A stretch of 64,000 bases of DNA from Streptomyces fildesensis (GCF_016107395.1 NZ_JAAIKO010000008.1:186001-250000); one strand, 5' to 3'. Positions 47,137 through 55,808 are shown, counted from the first letter of the stretch. The notes: generated from the letters alone by a model not told the origin. A program made the numbers and translations.

Positions 47137-47904
47137 ATGCGACTGACCCCGACCGAGCGGGACCGCCTGCTGCTGTTCGGTGCCGCCGAGCTGGCGCGGG
47201 CCCGCCGGGCCCGCGGCCTGCTGCTGAACGTGCCGGAGGCGACCGCGCTCATCGCCGACACCGTCTGCGAGGCGGCCAGGGACGGCCGCCGGCTGGCCGA
47301 GGCCATCGCCGCGGGGAAGGCGGTCCTCGGGCCCGAGGACGTGCTGCCCGGGGTGGCCGACGTGGTCAGGGAGGTGCACGTCGAGGCCGTCTTCGACGAC
47401 GGCTCCCGGCTCGCCGTGATCACCGCGCCGATCGGCGGGGGATCGCTCGGCGACGACGCGCCCGGCGCCGTACTGACCGGCCCCGCGGTCCCCGATCGGG
47501 CTCCGTCCGTGACGGTGAGCGTGCACAACACCGCGACCGTGCCGATCAGCGTGACCTCGCACTTCCACTTCTTCGAGGCCAATCCGCGGCTGGACTTCGA
47601 CCGGTCCGCCGCCTACGGCATGCGGCTCGCCGTCCCGGCGGGCTCGTCGGTGCGCTTCGGCCCGGGGGAGTCCGCGCCGGTGGGCCTGGTGCCGATCGGC
47701 GGTGCCCGGGTCGCGATCGGCTTCGCGGGTCTGGTGGACGGCCCGCTGGACGCGCCCGGTGCCCGCGAGGAGGCCCTGCGCAGAGCCGCGGCCTGCGGCT
47801 ACCTCGGCACCCAGCCCCCGACCCCCACCCAGCCCCCGACCCCCACCCAGCCCCCGGCCCCCACCCCGCCCCCGAACCCGACCCCGTTGGAGGACGGCTC
47901 ATGA
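47137..47904 (+). CDS. ureAB: Fused urease gamma-beta subunit
   Basis: One 255-residue chain holds a urease gamma domain (MRLTPTERDRLLLFGAAELA, residues 1-100) fused to a beta domain (from PGAVLTGPAV to about 215, with SHFHFFEANPRLDFDR). Such fusions occur in other bacteria. The C-terminal 40 residues are a Pro-Thr-Gln tail (repeats of TQPPTP) produced by an 18-bp tandem repeat; this is unusual for urease. The stop overlaps the ATG of the alpha-like gene (ATGA). It should pair with that alpha subunit. No ureD, ureE, ureF or ureG is present in the window. Confidence 0.9.
   Translation: MRLTPTERDRLLLFGAAELARARRARGLLLNVPEATALIADTVCEAARDGRRLAEAIAAGKAVLGPEDVLPGVADVVREVHVEAVFDDGSRLAVITAPIGGGSLGDDAPGAVLTGPAVPDRAPSVTVSVHNTATVPISVTSHFHFFEANPRLDFDRSAAYGMRLAVPAGSSVRFGPGESAPVGLVPIGGARVAIGFAGLVDGPLDAPGAREEALRRAAACGYLGTQPPTPTQPPTPTQPPAPTPPPNPTPLEDGS
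47812..47883. repeat. 18-bp tandem repeats in the urease gamma-beta gene
   Basis: Three units of consensus CAGCCCCCGACCCCCACC (47812, 47830, 47848), then a degenerate fourth to 47883. They are in frame and give the Pro-rich tail. Confidence 0.9.
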
Positions 47905-49592
47905 CCGGAATCGACCCGCGCGAATACGTGGCGGTGCACGGTCCCCGCGCCGGGGACCGGGTGCGGCTGGGCGACTCCGGGCTCGTCATCCGCGTCGAGT
48001 CCGACGCGCAGTTGCCCGGTGACGAGTTCCTGGCCGGCTTCGGCAAGACCGCCCGCGACGGCATGCACCTCAAGGGCGCCGCGGTCCGCGACACCTGTGA
48101 CGTCGTGATCAGCAACGTCGTGGTGATCGATGCCGTCCTCGGCATCCGCAAGGTGTCCATCGGCATCCGCGAAGGCCGGATCTCCTCGATCGGCCGGGCG
48201 GGCAACCCGGACACCCTCGACGGGGTCGATGTCGTCGTCGGGACCGGCACCAGCATCGTCTCCGGCGAGGGCCTGATCGCGACGGCCGGATCCGTGGACA
48301 CCCACGTCCATCTGCTCTCGCCGCGGATCATGGAGGCCTCGCTGGCCTCCGGCGTCACGACGATCATCGGCCAGGAGTTCGGCCCGGTGTGGGGTGTCGG
48401 CGTCAACTCGCCCTGGGCGCTGCGGCACGCGTTCAACGCCTTCGACGCCTGGCCGGTCAACATCGGCTTCCTGGCCCGCGGCTCGTCCTCCGACCCGGCT
48501 CCGCTGGTGGAGGCGCTCGCCGAGGGCGGCGCCTCCGGCTTCAAGGTCCACGAGGACATGGGCGCGCACACCCGCGCGCTGGACACCGCGCTGCGCGTCG
48601 CCGAGGAGCACGACGTCCAGGTGGCGCTGCACAGCGACGGCCTGAACGAGTGCCTGTCGGTGGAGGACACCCTCTCCGTCCTGGACGGCCGCACCATCCA
48701 CGCCTTCCACATCGAGGGCTGCGGCGGCGGGCATGTCCCCAACGTCCTGAAGATGGCGGGCGTACGGAACGTCATCGGCTCGTCCACCAACCCCACGCTG
48801 CCCTTCGGACGGGACGCGGTCGCCGAGCACTACGGCATGATCGTCTCGGTCCACGACCTCAAGCCCGACCTGCCGGGCGACGCGGCCATGGCCCGTGACC
48901 GGATCCGCGCCGGGACGATGGGCGCCGAGGACGTGCTGCACGACCTGGGCGCGATCGGCATCACCTCCTCCGACGCCCAGGGCATGGGCCGCGCCGGCGA
49001 GACCGTCCGCCGCACCTTCCAGATGGCCGGGAAGATGAAGGCCGAGCTGGGGCCGATGGAGGGCGACGGGCCCGCCGACGACAACGCGCGCGTGCTGCGC
49101 TACATCGCCAAGCTCACCATCAACCCCGCCATCGCCCACGGCCTGGCCCACGAGATCGGCTCCCTCGAAGTCGGCAAGCTCGCCGACATCGTCCTGTGGA
49201 AGCCGCAGTACTTCGGCGCCAAGCCGCAGATGGTCCTCAAGTCCGGCTTCCCCGCCTACGGCGTCACCGGCGACCCGAACGCGGCCACCGACGACTGCGA
49301 ACCCCTCGTCATCGGCCCGCTGTTCGGAGCGCACGGCGCGACCGCGGCCGATCTGTCGGTCGCCTTCGTCGCCCGCGCCGCGGTCGAGTCCGCGAACGAC
49401 CGGATGCCGACCCGGCGCCGCCGGGTGGCGGTGCGCGGCACCCGCGGTATCGGCCCCGCCGACCTGCTGTTCAACTCGCGCACCGGCCAGGTCGACGTGA
49501 ACGGCAGCACCGGCCTGGTCACCCTCGACGGTGACCCGCTGCGCTCGGAACCCGCCGACCAGGTGTCCCTCAGCCGCCTGTACTTCTTGTGA
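47901..49592 (+). CDS. ureC: Divergent urease alpha subunit-like amidohydrolase
   Basis: At 563 residues it has the amidohydrolase TIM barrel with composite linker domain of UreC. Metal-site residues are present: HVH (135, 137) in SVDTHVHL, the carbamylated lysine K215 in GFKVHEDM, H217, H244 in VALHSDGLNE, H278 in GGGHVPN and D358 in SSDAQGMG. It differs from urease in the active-site flap: the usual CHH is V-H-D (residues 317-319), and GGGTGPA near residue 157 is GQEFGPVWG. Substrate pocket changes suggest a larger substrate than urea, though hydrolysis of urea is not excluded. It is translationally coupled to the gamma-beta gene. Confidence 0.85.
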   Translation: MTGIDPREYVAVHGPRAGDRVRLGDSGLVIRVESDAQLPGDEFLAGFGKTARDGMHLKGAAVRDTCDVVISNVVVIDAVLGIRKVSIGIREGRISSIGRAGNPDTLDGVDVVVGTGTSIVSGEGLIATAGSVDTHVHLLSPRIMEASLASGVTTIIGQEFGPVWGVGVNSPWALRHAFNAFDAWPVNIGFLARGSSSDPAPLVEALAEGGASGFKVHEDMGAHTRALDTALRVAEEHDVQVALHSDGLNECLSVEDTLSVLDGRTIHAFHIEGCGGGHVPNVLKMAGVRNVIGSSTNPTLPFGRDAVAEHYGMIVSVHDLKPDLPGDAAMARDRIRAGTMGAEDVLHDLGAIGITSSDAQGMGRAGETVRRTFQMAGKMKAELGPMEGDGPADDNARVLRYIAKLTINPAIAHGLAHEIGSLEVGKLADIVLWKPQYFGAKPQMVLKSGFPAYGVTGDPNAATDDCEPLVIGPLFGAHGATAADLSVAFVARAAVESANDRMPTRRRRVAVRGTRGIGPADLLFNSRTGQVDVNGSTGLVTLDGDPLRSEPADQVSLSRLYFL

Positions 49593-49606
49593 CAAGGATC
49601 CGCACC

Positions 49607-50641
49607 ATGAACACGACCCCTGCAGCCGACGGCTTCCGGATGCCCCCCGAGTGGGCCCCGCACGCCCGCACCTGGATGGCGCTGCCGTCCGCCAGCACCA
49701 CCTTCGCGGACGGCGAGGACCTCGACGTATCCCGTCGCGCCTGGGCCGAGGTGGCCCGCACCATCAGCCGCTACGAGCCGGTCACCGTGCTCACCACCCC
49801 CGGTGACGGCGACAGGGCCCGCGCGCTGCTCGGCCCCGGTGTCGACGTCGTGGAGCAGCCGCTCAACGACGCGTGGATGCGCGACATGGGCCCGACGTTC
49901 CTGGTCCGCGACGGCGAACTGGCCTCCGCGAACTGGGTGTTCAACGGCTGGGGCGCCCAGGAGTGGGCGCAGTGGGACCAGGACTCCCAGGTCGGCGCGA
50001 AGGTCGCCGAGCTGGCCGGTGCGCGCGCCTACGCCTCGTCGCTGGTCAACGAGGGCGGCGGCATCCACGTCGACGGCGAGGGCACCGTCCTGCTCACCGA
50101 GACCGTCCAGCTCGACCCGGGCCGCAACCCGGGCTGGACCAAGGAGCGGGTCGAGGAGGAGCTGCACGCGTACCTCGGCACGACCAAGGCGATCTGGCTT
50201 CCGCGCGGGCTGACCGCCGACTACGGACTCTTCGGCACCCGCGGCCATGTCGACATCCTGGCCGCGTTCGTCCGGCCCGGCACGGTCGTCGTGCACAGTC
50301 AGCAGGACCCGTCGCACCCCGACCACGCGGTGTCGCAGGAAGCGATCAAGCTGCTCCGCGACGCCACCGACGCGCGCGGCCGCGCCCTGGAGGTCGTCGA
50401 GCTGCCCGCCCCCTCGGTCACCGAGGAGGACGGAGAACTGGTCGACTACTCTTACGTGAACCACTACCTGTGCAACGGCGCCGTCGTGCTGTGCTCCTTC
50501 GACGACCCGGCCGACCGGGTCAACGCGGAGATCTTCGGCCGGCTCTTCCCGGAGCGCGAAGTGGTCCCGGTCGACGCCCGCACGATCTTCGCGCACGGCG
50601 GCGGCATCCACTGCATCACGCAACAGCAGCCCCAGGTGTGA
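49607..50641 (+). CDS. Agmatine deiminase family protein
   Basis: A 344-residue member of the peptidyl-arginine/agmatine deiminase fold, which hydrolyses guanidino groups to ureido groups plus ammonia. Core motifs are WMRDMGPTF, NEGGGIHVDGEGT, GHVDILAAF (the Asp/His) and the catalytic cysteine in GGGIHCITQQQP. The region before GHVD reads DYGLFGTRGHVD where agmatine deiminases usually have DETNGHVD, so the substrate may differ from agmatine. The ATG 49607 has AAGGA before it; it is 15 nt after the urease-like gene and upstream of the TetR gene in one operon. Confidence 0.85.
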   Translation: MNTTPAADGFRMPPEWAPHARTWMALPSASTTFADGEDLDVSRRAWAEVARTISRYEPVTVLTTPGDGDRARALLGPGVDVVEQPLNDAWMRDMGPTFLVRDGELASANWVFNGWGAQEWAQWDQDSQVGAKVAELAGARAYASSLVNEGGGIHVDGEGTVLLTETVQLDPGRNPGWTKERVEEELHAYLGTTKAIWLPRGLTADYGLFGTRGHVDILAAFVRPGTVVVHSQQDPSHPDHAVSQEAIKLLRDATDARGRALEVVELPAPSVTEEDGELVDYSYVNHYLCNGAVVLCSFDDPADRVNAEIFGRLFPEREVVPVDARTIFAHGGGIHCITQQQPQV

Positions 50642-50668
50642 CCCAGGGATACATCGTCGGAGGACAGG

Positions 50669-51280
50669 GTGACCGGACAGCCCCGCGCCAGGCGGCGGCT
50701 CAAGCAGCCCCGTGAACTGGTGATGGCGGCCGCGATGACGGCCATCGCGGAGCACGGTCTGGCCGAACTCACCCTCGCCGGTCTCGGCCGCGAGGTCGGT
50801 ATGAGCAGCGGTCACGTCCTCTACTACTTCGGCAGCAAGGACGAGCTGCTCCTCCAGACCCTGGAGTGGAGCGAGGAGCAGCTCGGCGCCCAGCGCCGCG
50901 CCCTGCTGTCCAAGCCGCTGCCCGCCCGCGAGCGGCTCGACCTGATCATCGACCACTACCTCGCCGACGGCCACCGCGATCCGCACTGGGTGCTGTGGTC
51001 CGAGGTCTGGACCCGCTCCCAGTTGGGCGAGGAAGGCCTCCAGCGACAGCTCTCGCTCGAACTGGCCTGGCACCGGGACCTGGTGGCGCTGGTCGCCGAG
51101 GGCATCTCCCGCGGCGAGTTCCGCGCCACCGACCCCGAACGCTTCTCCGTCCGGCTCCGCGCGCTGCTCGACGGCTTCGGCACCCACCTGGTCGTCGGCC
51201 TCCCCGGCACCGACCGCGAGGCGGTGCTCGGGCACGTCCGGGAGTTCCTCCAGGAGGGCCTGTTCGCGCCCGCCGCGTAG
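50669..51280 (+). CDS. TetR family regulator of the urease-like operon
   Basis: A 203-residue regulator. The N-terminal helix-turn-helix reads ELTLAGLGREVGMSSGHVLY followed by YFGSKDELL, as in BetI-like TetR proteins, followed by a helical ligand domain. GGAGGACAGG precedes the GTG at 50669. As the last gene of the operon it probably represses the operon and the divergent permease; the ligand would be an intermediate. Not shown by the sequence: its operator. Confidence 0.88.
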   Translation: MTGQPRARRRLKQPRELVMAAAMTAIAEHGLAELTLAGLGREVGMSSGHVLYYFGSKDELLLQTLEWSEEQLGAQRRALLSKPLPARERLDLIIDHYLADGHRDPHWVLWSEVWTRSQLGEEGLQRQLSLELAWHRDLVALVAEGISRGEFRATDPERFSVRLRALLDGFGTHLVVGLPGTDREAVLGHVREFLQEGLFAPAA

Positions 51281-51295
51281 GCTTTCGCGGCTACC

Positions 51296-51847
51296 GTGGA
51301 GAGCGTGACCGCCCTCGTCGTCGCCGTTGTCGGTGTCCTCGGCACACTCCTGACCGCCCTGCTGGCGCACCGCGTTGCCGCCAGGAATGGCAACCGTGCG
51401 GAGCGGAAGGCATCGAACGCGCAGCTGAACCAGTCGATCCGGCGGTATCACGACGCGCTGTCCGGCTGCCTGGCCGTGCGGAGCGACGCCCTCGAGGTCG
51501 CGCGCCGCCAGGTACTGGAGGAGGCGCGCGCTGCGAACCGCGAGACGTACGCGGAGGCCCAGATGGTCATCAGCGACGCGGTGCTGGTCTCCGCGGCGGA
51601 GCTCATCGGGCGGCTGAACCGGGTGTACTCGCTGCTCACGCCCGCCGGCGGCGAGCAGCCGTCGGGGGAGCGGCGGAGCGAGGCGGAGACCGAACTGGCC
51701 GGGTGCTCCGACGATCTGTATGCGCTGCGCCAGCAGATGCGCCGCGATCTGGGCATCACCGAACTGCCGCCGCAACGGCCGGCGCCCCCGCGGCCGGGGC
51801 CCACCCGGTACTCCGGGGGAGGCGGGGGCAGCAGCGCGGGTCCGTGA
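51296..51847 (+). CDS. Membrane-anchored protein of unknown function
   Basis: A 183-residue protein I do not recognise. It has one N-terminal TM helix (TALVVAVVGVLGTLLTALLA), a basic segment, a long helical middle (~40-140) and a disordered Pro-Gly-rich tail. GTG 51296 is used and GTG 51305 is an alternative; TAGGCT at 51278 could be a -10 for a leaderless message. It stands apart from the urease-like operon and the transporter. Confidence 0.6.
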   Translation: MESVTALVVAVVGVLGTLLTALLAHRVAARNGNRAERKASNAQLNQSIRRYHDALSGCLAVRSDALEVARRQVLEEARAANRETYAEAQMVISDAVLVSAAELIGRLNRVYSLLTPAGGEQPSGERRSEAETELAGCSDDLYALRQQMRRDLGITELPPQRPAPPRPGPTRYSGGGGGSSAGP

Positions 51848-51907
51848 GCCGGCGCCGCCGGAGGCGGTCTTGCGGGGGAACGGTCGGTTCCGGCACGGTC
51901 GTTGACC

Positions 51908-53245
51908 ATGGGCACCACGGAACGCGCCGACGGTCAGCAGCACTGGAAGAAGATCTGGGTCGGCTCGGCCGGCAACATGGTCGAGTGGTTCGACTGGTTC
52001 GTGTACTCGACGTTCGCGACGTACTTCGCGGCCTCGTTCTTCCCCAAGGGGGACGAGACCGCCCAGATGCTGAACACGATGGGCATCTTCGCGGTCGGCT
52101 TCTTCATGCGGCCGGTGGGCGGCTGGCTGCTCGGCCGGATCGGCGACCGCAAGGGCCGCAAGGCGGCTCTGACGCTCTCCGTCTCGCTGATGTCGGCGAG
52201 CGCGGTGCTGATCGCGGCGGCGCCGACGTACGCGGTCGCCGGGTACGGCGGCGCGGCCGTCCTGCTCGTGGCGCGGCTGCTGCAGGGTCTGTCGGTCGGC
52301 GGTGAGTACGCGGCGAGCGCCACGTATCTGACAGAGGCGTCGGCGCCCGGCCGCCGCGGGTTCGCCTCCAGCTTCCAGTACGTGTCGATGACCGTCGGGC
52401 AGATCATCGGCCTCGGACTGCAGCTGATCCTGCAGCACACGATGTCCGACGGAGCGCTGCACAGCTGGGGCTGGCGGATCCCGTTCATCGTCGGCGCCGC
52501 CGGCGCGGCCATCGTCTTCTACCTGCGGCGCAACATGCTGGAGACGGACGTCTACGAGGGGGCGTCCGCGGAAGCGGGCGAGGCCGGGGAGGACAGCGGC
52601 ACCCTGGGGACGCTGTGGAAGCACCGGCGCGAGGCGTTCCTGGTCATGGCGCTCACCATGGGCGGCACCGTCGCGTACTACACGTACACCGTGTACCTCA
52701 CGAAGTATCTGTCCAGCAGCGCGGGCCTGCCCAAGCAGACCGCGACCCTCGTCAGTTTCTGCGCGCTGACGGTCTTCGCCTGTCTGCAGCCGCTCGCGGG
52801 AGCGCTGTCGGACCGCATCGGCCGCCGCCCGCTGCTGATCACCTTCGCGGTCGGCTCGACCTTCCTCACCGTCCCGATCATGACGATGCTCCGGCACGTC
52901 AGCGGCTTCTGGTCGGCCCTGGGGCCGGCCCTGCTCGCGCTGGTGGTCGTCACCGGCTACACGTCGATCAACGCCTGTGTGAAGGCCGAGCTCTTCCCGA
53001 CCCACATCCGCGCCCTGGGCGTCGCCCTGCCGTACGCCCTCGCCAACGCCCTCTTCGGCGGCACCGCGGAGTACGTTGCGCTGTGGTTCAAGAAGGGCGG
53101 CATCGAGTCCGGCTACTACTGGTACGTGGCGGGCTGCGCGGCCGTGTCGCTCGTCGTCTACCTGTCGATGCGCGAGACGAAGGAGATCGATCTGCACCGG
53201 GTGGGCCCCGACACGCGGGACCGTGAGAAGGCGCTCGCATCCTGA
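51908..53245 (+). CDS. MFS transporter, metabolite:proton symporter family
   Basis: A 445-residue, 12-TM protein of the MHS branch of the major facilitator superfamily (ProP, KgtP and ShiA type). It opens GSAGNMVEWFDWFVYSTFAT, has the family motifs GRIGDRKGRKAAL between TM2 and TM3 and LSDRIGRRPLL between TM8 and TM9, and RLLQGLSVGGEYAAS. Substrates in the family are organic acids or compatible solutes. ATG 51908 follows a GT-rich stretch without ribosome binding site. It is not obviously linked to the neighbouring operon. Confidence 0.92.
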   Translation: MGTTERADGQQHWKKIWVGSAGNMVEWFDWFVYSTFATYFAASFFPKGDETAQMLNTMGIFAVGFFMRPVGGWLLGRIGDRKGRKAALTLSVSLMSASAVLIAAAPTYAVAGYGGAAVLLVARLLQGLSVGGEYAASATYLTEASAPGRRGFASSFQYVSMTVGQIIGLGLQLILQHTMSDGALHSWGWRIPFIVGAAGAAIVFYLRRNMLETDVYEGASAEAGEAGEDSGTLGTLWKHRREAFLVMALTMGGTVAYYTYTVYLTKYLSSSAGLPKQTATLVSFCALTVFACLQPLAGALSDRIGRRPLLITFAVGSTFLTVPIMTMLRHVSGFWSALGPALLALVVVTGYTSINACVKAELFPTHIRALGVALPYALANALFGGTAEYVALWFKKGGIESGYYWYVAGCAAVSLVVYLSMRETKEIDLHRVGPDTRDREKALAS

Positions 53246-53288
53246 GACGGGCCGGAGCGCGGGGGCAGGTCTGTGCCAGACTGCCTTC

Positions 53289-53348
53289 GTGCTCTCCAAC
53301 GTCATCATTATGGACAGCGCACGCCGGTCCGCAGTGAGCGCCCCGTAG
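53289..53348 (+). CDS. cimA leader peptide
   Basis: GTG-initiated 19-residue ORF, reading MLSNVIIMDSARRSAVSAP in translation (initiator as Met). The Val-Ile-Ile codons (GTC ATC ATT) occur early, and a terminator follows 45 nt after its stop. A ribosome binding site is not visible, so the transcript may start at the GTG. The match to branched-chain amino acids and the downstream gene for isoleucine synthesis support attenuation. Confidence 0.65.
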   Translation: MLSNVIIMDSARRSAVSAP

Positions 53349-53392
53349 AAAACGTACGGCAGCGACCACCGTGTCCCAGACCCGCGTGCAGA

Positions 53393-53418
53393 CCTCTCGC
53401 ATCCGCGAGAGGTTTTTT
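53393..53418 (+). terminator. cimA attenuator terminator
   Basis: CCTCTCGC (53393-53400), loop ATCC, GCGAGAGG (53405-53412), then six T residues. It lies between the leader peptide and cimA, 105 nt before the ATG. GCACGC (53319-53324) and GCGTGC (53384-53389) could pair as a competing structure. Confidence 0.88.
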
Positions 53419-53522
53419 CGTTTCCCGGCCCACCCACGCCGGACGCGAAGCGCGAGGGATCATTGGGGGCAAGTGGAGACGGGTCTTCCGGTAGCCACTC
53501 ATCCGACAGGAGTCTCACCACC

Positions 53523-55121
53523 ATGACAGCCGCATTGGACGACAGCTTCCATGTCTTCGACACCACGCTGCGCGACGGCGCGCAGCGTGAGGGGATCAAC
53601 CTCACCGTCGCGGACAAGCTGACGATCGCCCGGCACCTGGACGACTTCGGGGTGGGCTTCATCGAGGGCGGCTGGCCGGGCGCCAACCCCCGCGACACCG
53701 AGTTCTTCGCCCGTGCCGCCACCGAGCTGGAACTGCGGCACGCCACGTTGGTCGCCTTCGGTGCCACCCGCCGCCCCGGCGGCAAGGCCGCCGAGGACAT
53801 GCAGGTCAAGGCGCTGCTGGACTCCCAGGCTCCGGTGATCACGCTGGTCGCCAAATCCCACGACCGTCATGTCGAGCTGGCGCTGCGCACCACGCTGGAA
53901 GAGAACCTGGAGATGGTCCGCGACACCGTCTCCTACCTGCGCGAGCAGGGAAGGCGGGTGTTCGTCGACTGCGAGCACTTCTTCGACGGCTACAAGGCCA
54001 ACCCGGAGTACGCGAAGCAGGTCGTGAGGACCGCGCACGAGGCCGGCGCCGACGTCGTCGTCCTCTGCGACACCAACGGCGGCATGCTGCCCGCACAGGT
54101 ACAGGCCGTGGTCGGCCTCGTCCTCGCCGACACCGACGCGCGGCTGGGCATCCACGCCCAGGACGACACCGGCTGCGCGGTCGCCAACACCCTCGCCGCC
54201 GTCGACGCGGGCGCCACCCACGTGCAGTGCACGGCCAACGGCTACGGCGAGCGGGTCGGCAACTCCAACCTCTTCCCGGTGGTCGCCGCCCTGGAGCTCA
54301 AGTACGGCAAGAAGGTGCTCCCCGAGGGCGCGCTGGCCGAGATGACCCGCATCTCGCACGCCATCGCCGAGGTCGTCAACCTCGCGCCGTCCACCCACCA
54401 GCCCTACGTCGGCGTCTCCGCCTTCGCGCACAAGGCCGGTCTGCACGCCTCCGCGATCAAGGTCGACCCGGACCTCTACCAGCACATCGACCCCGAGCAG
54501 GTCGGCAACACCATGCGGATGCTCGTCTCCGACATGGCGGGACGCGCCTCCATCGAGCTCAAGGGCAAGGAACTCGGCATCGACCTCGGCGACGACCGCG
54601 AGCTCGTCGGCCGGGTCGTCGCCCGCGTCAAGGAGCGCGAGCTCCAGGGCTACACCTACGAGGCGGCCGACGCCTCCTTCGAACTGCTGCTGCGCGACGA
54701 GATCAACGGCCGCCCCCGCCGCTACTTCCGCGTCGAGTCCTGGCGCGCGATCGTCGAGGACCGCCCCGACGGCACCCACGCCAACGAGGCCACGGTGAAG
54801 GTGTGGGCGAAGGGCGAGCGCATCGTCGCCACAGCGGAGGGCAACGGCCCCGTCAACGCCCTCGACCGCGCACTGCGCGTCGCCCTGGAACGGATCTACC
54901 CGCAGCTCGCCGAGCTCCAGCTGGTCGACTACAAGGTCCGCATCCTCGAAGGCCGCCAGGGCACCGACTCCACCACCCGCGTCCTGGTCACCACCAGCGA
55001 CCGCAAGGGCGAGTGGAACACGGTCGGTGTGGCCGAGAACGTGATCGCCGCGTCCTGGCAGGCGCTGGACGACGCTTACGCGTACGGGCTGCTGCGGGCG
55101 GGCGTCGACCCGCAGGAGTAA
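53523..55121 (+). CDS. cimA: (R)-citramalate synthase
   Basis: A 532-residue enzyme condensing pyruvate and acetyl-CoA to citramalate, the entry to isoleucine that bypasses threonine. It has the HMGL-like TIM barrel start DTTLRDGAQREG, metal-binding HAQDDTGCAVAN and NGYGERVGN, then a C-terminal LeuA-type regulatory domain (from about residue 395, with YPQLAELQLVDYKVRILEG). Actinobacterial CimA is of this type. AGGAG lies upstream of the ATG. It is placed behind the leader/terminator at 53289-53418, so it is expected to be controlled by isoleucine or valine supply. Annotation as 2-isopropylmalate synthase is less likely. Confidence 0.94.
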   Translation: MTAALDDSFHVFDTTLRDGAQREGINLTVADKLTIARHLDDFGVGFIEGGWPGANPRDTEFFARAATELELRHATLVAFGATRRPGGKAAEDMQVKALLDSQAPVITLVAKSHDRHVELALRTTLEENLEMVRDTVSYLREQGRRVFVDCEHFFDGYKANPEYAKQVVRTAHEAGADVVVLCDTNGGMLPAQVQAVVGLVLADTDARLGIHAQDDTGCAVANTLAAVDAGATHVQCTANGYGERVGNSNLFPVVAALELKYGKKVLPEGALAEMTRISHAIAEVVNLAPSTHQPYVGVSAFAHKAGLHASAIKVDPDLYQHIDPEQVGNTMRMLVSDMAGRASIELKGKELGIDLGDDRELVGRVVARVKERELQGYTYEAADASFELLLRDEINGRPRRYFRVESWRAIVEDRPDGTHANEATVKVWAKGERIVATAEGNGPVNALDRALRVALERIYPQLAELQLVDYKVRILEGRQGTDSTTRVLVTTSDRKGEWNTVGVAENVIAASWQALDDAYAYGLLRAGVDPQE

Positions 55122-55139
55122 TGGGGCCCGGGGCCCCCG

Positions 55140-55808
55140 TCAGCTGGTGGCGGGGGCCTGTCCGGTGGACCCGGTTCCGGTCTTGTCCGGGTCCGGGATG
55201 CAGCGGATGCTGCGGACGAATGCGTCCAGGTCGGGGAGGACTTCCAGGAATCGCTGGTGGTCCCACGACATCAGGAAGACGTGCACGTCCGTGTCGAAGT
55301 CGTCGTCGCGGAAGATGTAGTTGACCTGGTCGTACTGACCGATTTCGGTGACACCGCTCCACTGGGCCTTGACGCCCCGACCGAGCGCTTCGGTCTCGAA
55401 CCACTCCGCAACCGGTTGGACCGTCGCGCTCTTGGTGCCGAAGTAGCTGTAGTGCTGGAACGCCTCTTCCCTGGTTCCTTCACGCTTCCACAGTGCGATG
55501 GCGACCGCGACCGGCATCTTCGTGTAGTCGGGGCAGTGAAAGTACAGCTTGTGCGCAGCCACGCTGCCGACGATTTCGCTCTGCCCCCGGACCAGGGCTT
55601 GCGCGAAGGGCAGAACTTCCTTCTTCACGACCTTCTTGGTCAGCTCCCGGCCGCCACGAAGGAAGCGGTCACCGGCGTAGTCGAAAGCCCACTCGGCGGC
55701 ATCCGCCCATTTGGTGCCCTTGAAGGCAAGAGGGATGGGAAACCAGACGTCCCGGTCGTAGTCGATCCGGGCCCAGTTCTCCGTCGACTTGCGGTGGTCG
55801 AAGCTCAC
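55140..55808 (-). CDS. Unknown protein, fourth gene of the T7SS-like cassette
   Basis: A 222-residue soluble protein of unknown function. It begins SFDHRKSTENWARIDYDRDV and has a Trp- and Asp-rich composition (FIRDDDFDTDVHVFLMSWDH is within ~160-185 region in similar form), with no TM helix or signal. It overlaps the upstream gene by GTGA and has CAGGAGGACGC before its GTG, so it is the last gene of the four-gene operon. It is convergent with cimA, 18 nt away. It may be an immunity or chaperone protein for the cassette; that is inference from position only. Confidence 0.7.
   Translation of the reverse strand: MSFDHRKSTENWARIDYDRDVWFPIPLAFKGTKWADAAEWAFDYAGDRFLRGGRELTKKVVKKEVLPFAQALVRGQSEIVGSVAAHKLYFHCPDYTKMPVAVAIALWKREGTREEAFQHYSYFGTKSATVQPVAEWFETEALGRGVKAQWSGVTEIGQYDQVNYIFRDDDFDTDVHVFLMSWDHQRFLEVLPDLDAFVRSIRCIPDPDKTGTGSTGQAPATS

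Noticed and set aside
49256..53854. 1532-codon open frame on the minus strand
   Set aside because: It is the shadow of several plus-strand genes with clear motifs; its product is Arg/Gly/Asp-rich and resembles no protein family. Very high GC makes long antisense frames common.
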